Shown here: positions 8,439 to 17,800 of the stretch, in pieces
Layout: each line of letters starts with the position of its first letter
Numbering within the stretch: the first letter of the stretch is position 1
Assembly (NCBI GenBank): GCA_045654645.1
Contig: JAZONR010000039.1
Span: forward strand, 1 to 64,000
Reading direction: 5' to 3'
Length of the DNA stretch: 64,000 nt
Source of the DNA: HGM04593 sp045654645
GTDB lineage: Bacteria; Bacteroidota; Bacteroidia; Bacteroidales; Bacteroidaceae
Notes under the pieces: model-generated
What the model was told of the DNA's origin: nothing
What the model saw: the letters and a program-made list of their open reading frames with translations, nothing else
Database searches by the model: none
Position numbers and translations under genes: made by a program

Positions 8439-8858
8439 TCATTTTGAGTTGCAGTGGTACTCCACCCACGCATTGTAACCTTTATCGAGATCCACCACGT
8501 TATAGCCCATCATAGAGAGCACCTTGGCTGCATTCTTGCTGCGGTTGCCGCTGCGGCAATAGACGGCCACAGTGCGGCTCTTGTCGAGCGAAGCCGAAGC
8601 TATCTCGCCAAAATGCCCTGTAAGCACATCGATATTCACACTGCCGGAGATATTCCCATTTGCAAACTCATCGGGGGGGCGCACATCTACAAGCTGCACA
8701 TCGGGAGAGGCGATGGTAGCTGCAAACTCGCTCACCGACAGCGAAGATATTTTTCCCTCGCCATATACTTTTTTGCTGTAATTATAGGTGCACGACACTG
8801 TCAGCAGCAACAGAAGCACAACACAGACGAGCATTGCCACGTTCATTCCTGTCTTCAT
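8439..8858 (-). CDS. Rhodanese-domain lipoprotein
   Basis: 139 residues. The N-terminus is hydrophobic and ends in lipobox LTVSC (C23), so the mature protein should be a periplasm-facing lipoprotein. A single rhodanese domain fills residues 38-135, with the active-site loop CRSGNRS (C101) intact. Single-domain rhodaneses move sulfane sulfur or act in thiol redox reactions; the acceptor is unknown. It begins 1 bp after the SPFH gene and sits 60 bp before sppA, so it belongs to the same transcript. Confidence 0.85.
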   Translation of the reverse strand: MKTGMNVAMLVCVVLLLLLTVSCTYNYSKKVYGEGKISSLSVSEFAATIASPDVQLVDVRPPDEFANGNISGSVNIDVLTGHFGEIASASLDKSRTVAVYCRSGNRSKNAAKVLSMMGYNVVDLDKGYNAWVEYHCNSK

Positions 8859-8859
8859 A

Positions 8860-9684
8860 TTATCGTCTCACATTCCACATTTTGTTTGTACCATCGGCAT
8901 TGAACAGCACATCAATGTTGGCACCGTTCTTCTCCTTTATTATCTCCCAGGCACGCAGCTGGATGAACTGGTCAGTTGTGAGCCCAAGTTCCTCCTGATA
9001 GGCCTTGTCGGCTATTGCACGCTGACGCTCGGCAGCTTCACGCGCCACAAGCATCTCGCGCCTCGACTCCTCGGTGCGCTTGGCCTGTGTAGCAGCAGCA
9101 GTGGCATCCATCTCGGCCTTCTGTCTCTCATTTGGTATAGCACGGCCCACCACCACATTCACCACATCAATAGGCAGCTCGCCCTGCTTTGTACTCAACA
9201 GAGAGATGTAGTCCTGCATATCATTCTTTACAAGATGATTGATGGAATCGAGCACTTCGCGGTTACTCATCAAGTCAAAAGGACCATACTTGGATATATA
9301 TCCGCGCACAGTGTTGCGATAGACCTCCTTTATCACGGCATTATACCAATCCTCGCCATAGTTCTTGATGAGCACCGGCGACTTATTATCCTTGACCTGA
9401 AGCTGTATCTGAGTGTTGAAGTCGAGCAATGTGTTATCATTGGATGTAGCATCGTCAAGGTCCTCGTCATAGGCACGCGGCAACATATTCACAATTATAT
9501 AATCCGTTGATAGCCAGGTATATTCCAGGCCGGTCTCAACCGGTGTCATATCAACACCTCCGGTACCAAATATCCAGGGTTTGTGCACCTTCACACCCTC
9601 CTCGCCGGCCTCGGGAGCAACGGTTGTGCAACTTGCAAAAGAGATACACAGGCACAACAGGGCCATAATAAAAATGTTCTTCAT
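8860..9684 (-). CDS. SPFH/prohibitin-domain lipoprotein
   Basis: 274 residues. The signal sequence ends in the lipobox-like FASC, so it is probably lipid-anchored rather than membrane-spanning. Residues 35-190 look like an SPFH (stomatin/prohibitin) domain. A long Ala/Glu/Arg-rich helix follows at about 188-240 (rich in AAATQAKR- and AREAAERQR-like stretches), the coiled coil through which SPFH proteins assemble. Such proteins scaffold membrane microdomains and often modulate membrane proteases. Its neighbours are a rhodanese lipoprotein (1-bp gap), sppA, and upstream a GntR regulator (11-bp gap). Partner and function are inferred. Confidence 0.75.
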   Translation of the reverse strand: MKNIFIMALLCLCISFASCTTVAPEAGEEGVKVHKPWIFGTGGVDMTPVETGLEYTWLSTDYIIVNMLPRAYDEDLDDATSNDNTLLDFNTQIQLQVKDNKSPVLIKNYGEDWYNAVIKEVYRNTVRGYISKYGPFDLMSNREVLDSINHLVKNDMQDYISLLSTKQGELPIDVVNVVVGRAIPNERQKAEMDATAAATQAKRTEESRREMLVAREAAERQRAIADKAYQEELGLTTDQFIQLRAWEIIKEKNGANIDVLFNADGTNKMWNVRR

Positions 9685-9695
9685 AGTGTTTCTGT

Positions 9696-10040
9696 TTATA
9701 AAAGTTCAACAAGTTCTTCCTTTGTTATTCCAATCATCGCTGCCTTTGCCTTGAACTGGGGCAACTCGTTGGCAATAAATTCACGTTTCACATTCTCCTT
9801 TATGCGCGCCACGGCACCCTCCTTCACAAAGTAGCCAAGGCCACGCTTGTTGTAGATAATCTCCTGCATCTCAAGCAGCTGATAGGAACGCACTATGGTG
9901 TTGGGATTTACCCCCACCTCTGCACCCATCTCGCGCACCGATGGGATACGCTCCTCCTCGCGCCAGTCGCCCCGCAGAATCTTCTCCTGCATAAGGTCCA
10001 CATTTTGCAGATAGATTGGTTTATGTTCGTTATATTCCAT
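9696..10040 (-). CDS. GntR-family regulator, YtrA subfamily
   Basis: 114 residues: an N-terminal winged helix of GntR type (PIYLQ near the start, recognition region RIPSVREMGAEVGVNPNT at about 32-49) and only a short helical C-terminal extension with no effector domain. That size is typical of the YtrA subfamily, whose members usually repress the ABC-transporter operon they sit in. Here the gene lies directly after an ATPase and a permease gene (12-bp gap) in the same operon. A dyad just downstream of the operon promoter (11669-11692) is a plausible operator. Envelope-active antibiotics are the usual inducers in Firmicutes; the signal here is unknown. Confidence 0.88.
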   Translation of the reverse strand: MEYNEHKPIYLQNVDLMQEKILRGDWREEERIPSVREMGAEVGVNPNTIVRSYQLLEMQEIIYNKRGLGYFVKEGAVARIKENVKREFIANELPQFKAKAAMIGITKEELVELL

Positions 10041-10052
10041 AGCAGAGACATT

Positions 10053-10871
10053 TTAATAGTTCATCTTCTTTATTCTGAAATAGGTAATTGAAAGGAATAC
10101 CACTGACAAAAGAGCTGTCAGGCAACGTGTTACGGTCATTAGATAACCAAACAGTTCCACGTCTGTTTTACCTTCGCACCATTCAACAAAACCTTCGAAC
10201 AGTTCTTCCCAGAATTCGGGTGTTGTAATATTTGCCACAATGGTAGAGAATATCACCAATGCAAAGGTTGATGCTATATTGAACAGTATGGTTTTCAGCA
10301 CCTTATTCTTGCGGAAGATTGCATTGAACATAATGGTGTAGGAAACAATATTTACAAAATAGATAATACTGTCGAGTACCGGATATATATGGGGAACCAG
10401 ATACTCATCATCCACTTTCACAGTATCGATAAACGGATTAAAAAAGTCAATCTGCAAGAACGAGCCTATGCCAATCTTGGAGAGAATCCACAGCAGCAGG
10501 TCGGTGCCTGTGAGCACGGCGTATGTTAGGAACGGCACAATGACAATGCAGAGCACAATCATAGAGAGCAGTTTCTCGAGCGTGCTTGCAGGTATCATTG
10601 CATAGATATATCCCTTCTTGCGGTTGTTCATATCCTTGTAAATTATAAAAGGACTCAACACCACTGCAACAACAAACAGCACACCCACAAGCATATCCCT
10701 ACCGCCGGACAACACAGAAAAATCGGCTGTGAGTGAATAAAGCCATATAGCAGCAATTATGCTTGCAAGAATAAGCAGCGACTTGAAAAATTTGGGAATA
10801 TAGTTTGTTATCTCATACTTTATGAGCTCGCCCAAACGCTTTATATCAAAAACCTCATTCATAACCTTCAT
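10053..10871 (-). CDS. ABC transporter membrane subunit (YtrC/D-like)
   Basis: 272 residues, with about six hydrophobic membrane segments and a soluble stretch at about 138-165. No recognisable enzyme motif is present. It overlaps the stop of the ATPase gene by 4 bp, implying translational coupling, and precedes a YtrA-type regulator; this order (ATPase, permease, GntR) is the basis of the call. It would form the membrane part of an ABC exporter or a membrane-stress transporter. The substrate is unknown. Confidence 0.75.
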   Translation of the reverse strand: MKVMNEVFDIKRLGELIKYEITNYIPKFFKSLLILASIIAAIWLYSLTADFSVLSGGRDMLVGVLFVVAVVLSPFIIYKDMNNRKKGYIYAMIPASTLEKLLSMIVLCIVIVPFLTYAVLTGTDLLLWILSKIGIGSFLQIDFFNPFIDTVKVDDEYLVPHIYPVLDSIIYFVNIVSYTIMFNAIFRKNKVLKTILFNIASTFALVIFSTIVANITTPEFWEELFEGFVEWCEGKTDVELFGYLMTVTRCLTALLSVVFLSITYFRIKKMNY

Positions 10872-11668
10872 TTTTTTGAGTTGATGTAATTGAACAACAG
10901 TTCTATGTTAATGCGGCTCTCCTCGCCGCTTGTGTTGGGAGTTATTGAACAGCAACCACCAAGCCCCGGCTCCACATAGAGGGCATTGCCGGGAACATCT
11001 ACCGAAATATTGAAGCTATACTCGTTCTGAATTTCGCTCACACTCTTGTCGAGCAGCACACTGCGCTTGTCGAGAATCATAATGTGGTCGAGCAGATTCT
11101 CAACATCCCTCACCTGATGGGTGGATATTATTATTGTGCGCTTCTCATCCATTGCCTTTGCCACCATTTTACGAAACTCGAGCTTGCTTGGAATGTCAAG
11201 ACCGTTGGTGGGCTCATCGAGCAACAGATATTCGGTGTTCATAGCAAGAGCAATAGACAATATGGCCCTTTTGCGCTGACCAAGGGAAAGAGAGGTAAAC
11301 TTGCGGTCGATGTCTATCTCAAAATCATTCAACAGGCTGCGAAGCAAAGCCTCATCATAATTGGGATAGAACGCAGCTATACCTGATGCATAGCTTTTGA
11401 TTGCAACAGCAGGACCTTCAAAATCCTCGGGAATATAGAATATCTTTGACAAGAAACCGGGCTTACGGTCGGACGGCAAATAGCCGTCAATCTCAATGCT
11501 GCCATTCTTTGTGGTGAGCAGGCCGCACAACAACTTGAACAGCGTACTCTTTCCCACGCCGTTTGCCCCAAGCAGACCATATACCCTACCTTGCACAAAA
11601 GTAGTGCTTATATTGTCCAGCACCTTGGTACCGGAATAAGCGAAAGACAAATTCTTAACCTCAATCAT
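10868..11668 (-). CDS. ABC transporter ATPase subunit (YtrB-like)
   Basis: 266 residues, one nucleotide-binding domain with Walker A GANGVGKST, a signature in the form LSLGQRKR, and Walker B LLLDEPTNGLD. The degenerate signature (SLGQ in place of SGGQ) is common in YtrB/CcmA-type exporters. It is the first gene of the cluster, with a good promoter and only about 18 nt of leader, and its last 4 bp overlap the permease gene. It would energise the transporter formed with the 10053-10871 product. Confidence 0.88.
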   Translation of the reverse strand: MIEVKNLSFAYSGTKVLDNISTTFVQGRVYGLLGANGVGKSTLFKLLCGLLTTKNGSIEIDGYLPSDRKPGFLSKIFYIPEDFEGPAVAIKSYASGIAAFYPNYDEALLRSLLNDFEIDIDRKFTSLSLGQRKRAILSIALAMNTEYLLLDEPTNGLDIPSKLEFRKMVAKAMDEKRTIIISTHQVRDVENLLDHIMILDKRSVLLDKSVSEIQNEYSFNISVDVPGNALYVEPGLGGCCSITPNTSGEESRINIELLFNYINSKK

Positions 11669-11692
11669 AGTGTGTTAGTTTATTAGTACACC
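11669..11692. promoter_or_regulatory. Candidate operator for the GntR regulator
   Basis: AGTGTG and TACACC half-sites are separated by 12 bp, i.e. an inverted GTGT...ACAC dyad. It sits between the -7 box and the ATG of the first gene, over the expected transcription start. It resembles, from memory, the AGTGTA-N13-TACACT site of Bacillus YtrA, with one base less in the spacer. Confidence 0.4.
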
Positions 11693-11693
11693 G

Positions 11694-11726
11694 CAAATGT
11701 AAACAAACAAATATTTCATTTCCAAA
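11694..11726 (-). promoter_or_regulatory. Promoter of the ABC/GntR/SPFH/SppA operon
   Basis: Minus-strand -33 box TTTG at 11723-11726, 21-bp spacer, -7 box TACATTTG at 11694-11701. It is a good Bacteroidetes promoter placed 26 bp before the ATPase start. Confidence 0.72.
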
Positions 11727-11778
11727 TTATTTGCACATTATTTTTCAAAAAAAGGTATTTTTTTCAAAAAAAATAATC

Positions 11779-11786
11779 GACCTTTG
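11779..11786 (+). promoter_or_regulatory. Probable -7 box for the CotH protein gene
   Basis: GACCTTTG, one mismatch from TAnnTTTG, lies 63 bp before the chosen ATG in an A/T-rich stretch. No convincing -33 box is visible. Confidence 0.4.
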
Positions 11787-11849
11787 CAAGGATACATATT
11801 TATATATAGAGAACAGCACACTATCCGTTATAAAAAAACTACAACAAAT

Positions 11850-14800
11850 ATGAAAAGAATCTACACCATTCTAACATTGCTGTTGTGCGCAATAGCCGTA
11901 CATTCACAAGATTTCAAAAAGGGAGGTATCTATTACCGCATATTATCCGAAGAGGAGAAAAGTGTAGAGGTTACATACAGTGGCGATGATTACAGCAGCG
12001 AGAATGAATACAGCGGCAATATCATCATCCCGGAGAGCGTCAGTATCGGGCTCTTCGAAGACTGGACATCACCCGACATCAACGATGGCGAAACCACCGA
12101 AACAAGCTATACAATAACTATTGAAGAGAGCACCTTACTGCAGTTCGACTGGTCGGTGAGCAGTGAATATAACTATGACTGGTTCACCGTAACACTCGAT
12201 GGGGAGGAACTTGTGCACGCCAGCGGAAATGAGAGCGGGAGCTACACAAAATTCATTGAGAATGCCGGCACCTACACCCTCGTTGCCAAATACAGCAAGG
12301 ATGTCTCGGCATCAAATGGCAATGACAACGGAACAATCAGCAACATAACCCTCAACAATACCGAAACCACCTACACAGTTACTTCCATTGGCGAGAATGC
12401 CTTTAGGGGGTGCAACGAGCTCACAGAGATAACAATTCCTGCAACTGTAACAAAAATAGGCAACAATGCCTTCAACGAGTGCTACAGCATAGCAAAAATA
12501 ACCCTTTTGGGAACAACACCTCCAACAATGGAGAGCAATACAAGTTTCACCGATGAGGTGTATGATTATGCCTATCTGAGCATCCCCGACAACTGCGAGG
12601 AGGCATACCGCAACGCCGAAGGCTGGGCTAATTTCCAAAACTACTTTACAGCCACCTGCCCGTGGTACTACCCCATAATAACACCCAATGGCGGCACAAG
12701 AGTCTCAAACAATGAAAATGGCATCAATGTGAGCCAATACTACGCCAACACAGAGACCTTTAACCTCGAAAAGCCGACAATAGGCATACGCTTCACTGTT
12801 CTTGAGACCAACCGCAATGCAACAGTAAACGGATTTCCTTTTTTTGTGTTAGGCGAATTCAGGGTGCTTGATGCTTTTGGCAACCCCATTGCATACACAG
12901 CAACAAGCAATGCCGACCACAACACACTTGGCAATTCCTTAGACGGCGACGGACTGCCGGCACTGAACGACAGCATCCTCAACAACTATTTCCACACGGT
13001 GTGGTCGGGAAATGCTCCCAGTGAATATCACTACATTGAACTGACTTTTCAGGAGCCCCAAAGCACCTTCTCACTCGAATGGTATGGACGCCCGAACTCA
13101 TCCAGCAACTACGAGCCCACACTTAGTGGAATTACTCCGCGAGGTTATGAGTTTACCAAGGATATGCAATATGGCAGATACGAGATATCTGTTGGCAACC
13201 CCGTTACCGAGGCTGCAGAAATTGATGCAGAGAAGGACTATGCTATCTGTTTCGGGACTTATGGCGTATACCCCACTATCAAAAATAATGAAAGCACCAC
13301 GGGGAATGACACCGAAGTGGGTCCACAAAGCATTATGCAATTAATCCCCACAGGCAACGAAGCAGAATTCTATGTATATAACCCCATAAACGCAACAGTT
13401 CTGGCAAGTGATGAAGATAGTTACAACAACATCTGCGGCAACCTAAAAGGCTCGTCCGACATCAGCGACGCACAAGCTGTGATGCTTGAAAAACGAGATG
13501 ACGGAAACTTTGCCATCACCTACCAACTTGCCACAGGAGAAAAGGTGTGGATTGGAAATGACACACGCGGCTATTGGAGAATGTTCCCGCAAAACATTAT
13601 GCAGGAGCTTGAGAACAATGACTATTCAAGCTATTACTACACAACGAATTTCAGTTTCATCATATACAACATCGAGGTGAGCGGCCTGCAAATCACAAGA
13701 AGCTCACTTGCCCAGATTGATGAAGCAAAAACAGCCCAAGAGAAGAATAATCTGCGCCAATTGGTAAACGAATCACAGACAAGATACTACACATATCAAA
13801 ATGAACTTGCCAATGGCGGATACTTCACCAACGGCGAGGACACTGCGCTCAACAATGCAATAGAGGAGGCTAAAGTTGTTATTGCAGACGGCAAAGCCAC
13901 CATAACCGACATACACACTGTCTACGGCAAACTGGAGAGTGCAACCATAGATTTTCTTATGGTAAAGCTCAACGAGATAAATGCACGCAACATTGCATAT
14001 TCCAAGGATGAGTCCCTCTTCTGCACTGCAGATGCCCCACAACCAGGGAAATACCTCGAAGACTCAAAGTCCATCCTCATTAACGGACAGAATGAATATG
14101 AAAACTATATTCAGCTGCACGCCGATGGGCAGATAACCTCTATCGATTATGCAGATTCGGCCATAACATTGCTCGAAGAGTATATTACCCAATTCCTAAA
14201 CAGCAATATACAGTCGCTCGAATTCCCACTGGAATTGGATGCCTCGCACGGTTTGCCCGGAGAATACATTGACAACAACTACCGTTGGAAATCCCCGGTC
14301 TATGCTACAGATGAGGCTGTAGACGGCATACGACTCACCTTCACAGCCTCAAGCAGCAACAACAACATCAACGGCTATCCGCTTGTAGCCCTTGCCGAGC
14401 TGCACTTCATTGATACCAACGGCCGGGAGATAGTCTATGACCATACCAAAGTAAAATACAACTCACTTGAGGCCACAGAAGGCAGCATCGAGGGGCTATA
14501 TGACAATGACCCCAACACATTCTACTACTCTACCTGGAATACAGGCCTCTTGAATAATGACTATGTATTCCTTGACATCACATTCCCCGAGCCCCAAAAG
14601 ACATTCCACATAGAGATACTCTCTAAATACAACATCAGACCCACCAACATTGTAGTAACGCCAACAGGATTGGACCACAATATGAACAGCGACAACGGAG
14701 ATGACGAAGGGAATGATAATGAAGAAGAGGAGGAGAAAGAAGATACAATCAATTACACAGTTGTTGATGTATTCAGCGAGCCCTGTCTGTTTGTTTCCCT

Positions 14801-17800
14801 CTCCGACGGCGGCGTCGATGCCTACCCCCTTGCAGGCCTCAACGGCGACTACAGCATAGAGGGCGACACCTTGTGCATACCATTGCTGTCGGGTGCTGTT
14901 GCAAAATATGGTTCAGCACAGTACACCGGCATAAGCAACGAAATTCCGTCGTTGCCACACTTGACATCCTACAAATTCAACAACAAATACAATGCAAACC
15001 TTAATGTTGATGTTGAGGCCGACAGCATTGACAAGAACATAAATCTTAAACTCAACGCCATAGGCAAGTGGCTTACAGCAAGCTTCCAGCTGAGCGATGA
15101 CAATGCCATTGCATATATCGGCAACAAATTGCAGGAAAGCAAGCAGACACGCAACAGCTTTGCAGCCCCCGTAACTTACAGCATCACATATCCCGGTTAC
15201 AATGTAATACAGGAAGTTGAGGTTGATGAGGACTCAACCGGGAACGGCAACGAGGAGACCGGCGGTGAAGGCGAAGGCGAAACTGAAGGCGAAACTGAAG
15301 GCGGAAACGAAGGCGGAAACGAAGGCGGCAATGAAGGGAACGAGGATATAGAAGGTTCCATAGCAACGGAAATACCGCTAACCGAGGATATGCTCTACAC
15401 CAATAAACCATCAACGGTTGGTGATGCGCTTGGCAATATGCTCGACGGAAATCCTTCAACAATATTCCACACAGCCTACGGCGCAAGCTACGACGCCTCG
15501 GTGATGCCATATATCACAATAACACTGAACGAAGATATAGAGAATGTAAAATTCTATTATCAGGCACGCACCACCGGCAACTACAACCCCACTCAGTTGA
15601 ATTTCTATGCAAGCAGCGACGGCAGCAGTTGGGAATTGAAACGCGAATTCAGCAGCAGTGCCGACAATCTGCCTATGGCAACAGGCGCCGAATACACATC
15701 GCCCACCATTGTCCTCGACGGCAGCTATAGATTTTTCAAATTGGAACAGACGGCGTCGGAATACCACAACAACCATATGGTGTTTGCCGAGTTCCGTATG
15801 TACAATGTGGAGATACCCGACAGCATAGAGAACAGCAACAGGAGACGCAGCAGCGAGGTGAAGGACTCTACAAGCACTCTCTACAAGAGGATTAAGGTCC
15901 CATTTGGAAGAATGTACACCGTAAATGCCGAATGGGTGGCCGACACAGCCCGCGTTGCACGCATTGACATAGACATTGAAGGTGGTCAGATGGTATCGAG
16001 CAAGGAGTACTACCTTGATGCCGAGTTCCGCATAACCGGCTATGGAATGTATGAAGACTTTGTAGACTCGGTGCAGATTAAGGGCCGCGGAAACACATCC
16101 TGGAGCAGCAACGCCTATTCAAAGAACCCCTACCGTCTGAAATTTGCCGAGAAGGTGAAGCCTTTCGGCCTCACCAAGGGCAAGAGCTGGGTGCTGCTTG
16201 CCAACAAGCAGAGCGGCTCAATGATGGCCAATGCTGTTGCAATGAAGGTTGGACAGCTTGTGGGAGCCGAGTATACCAACCACATAATCCCCGTTGAGCT
16301 CTACATAAACGGCGAATACCGTGGCAACTATATGTTCACCGAGAAGGTGGGCCTGGCAAATAACAGCGTAGACGTGGATGAAGAAGTTGGATATATGCTT
16401 GAGCTTGATACTTATTATGATGAAGCCTATAAGTTCCGCTCAAGCAGATACAACCTGCCAGTCAATATCAAGGAGCCCGACCTCTCCGAATTTGATGAGA
16501 CCTTTGCCCAAAGCAGAAAGAATGAGATAAAGGACGACTTCAACAGGGCCGAGAATGCAGTGTACACCGGCAACGACATCGGCCGTTACATCGACCTTGA
16601 CGCTGCAGCCCGTTTCCTGTTGGCTAACGAGCTGGTAATGAATATGGAGATAGGACACCCCAAGAGTACCTTCCTCTTCAAGGAGGATTTGAGTTCAAGC
16701 GAGTCAAAGATAAAGTTTGGCCCGCTATGGGATTTTGACTGGGCATTCGGCTATGAAAACACATCCAACTATTTCACCGTACCTGTAACCACTGGCCTAT
16801 TCTCAAAGATAAGCGGCTACGGAGCCACCTTCTTCAAGGCACTTATGAGCAACCGCGAGTTCAAGAGACACTACTACAAAGTGTGGAAGGAGTTTCTTGA
16901 GAACAATCATATTGAGGAGATTAAGGACTACATCAAGGAGTACTATGAATTTGTTGAGGAGTCGTTCCAGCACAATTCCACAAAATGGGGCGACGGTAAC
17001 GGGTATGGCAGCAAGCTAAGCACAATGCAACAATGGATGGAAGACCGCCAGAACTTCATTGCCAAGAACCTTACCAAATATGACATTTCAGACCTTGTAC
17101 ACACACTGTTGGGAGATATTGACTGCAACGACGCCGTTACAATACGCGACATTGCACTGCTGAACAGCTACCTTGCAGGTACAACCGAGGAAGATTTCAA
17201 CCTTGCCAAGGCCGATACCGACAACAATGGCACAATTGATGCAGCCGACCTTCCTGCCCTTGCAATGGCTATAGCGACAAGCGACCCCGTATCATCACTC
17301 TACCGCTATAACACACAACAATCCAAAGCAATGCTTGTAGCCGGAAATATTGAAGCGATGCCGGGTGAGGCTACCACATCACGCATATCACTGACGGGCG
17401 GAGAAAATATCAAAGCACTGCAAGCCGATATAAGGGTGCCTCTTGGTGTAGAGGTGGAGGATATCACAGCCGAAAGCAGTGATGGAAACACCTCGGTGCT
17501 CTATGCGCAGCTGACAGAGGAGCTGTTCCGCATAGTGGCATACCGCACCGACAGCACGGCATTTGACAGCGGAAGCGCACTGTTCAACATCACCCTCTGC
17601 TCATATACTGCCGAGCTTAACGACACATACGATATTACCATAAGCAACATCCTTGCAGCAGACACTGCCAACATTGAGCAGAAGCTGGATGATAGCCAAT
17701 TCGCGATGAGTTTCAGCACAAACGGGCACAAATTGACCTATATGGTTGATGGCGAAATATACAAGACCGTATACCTTGAGGAGGGTGCAGAAATAGTGCC

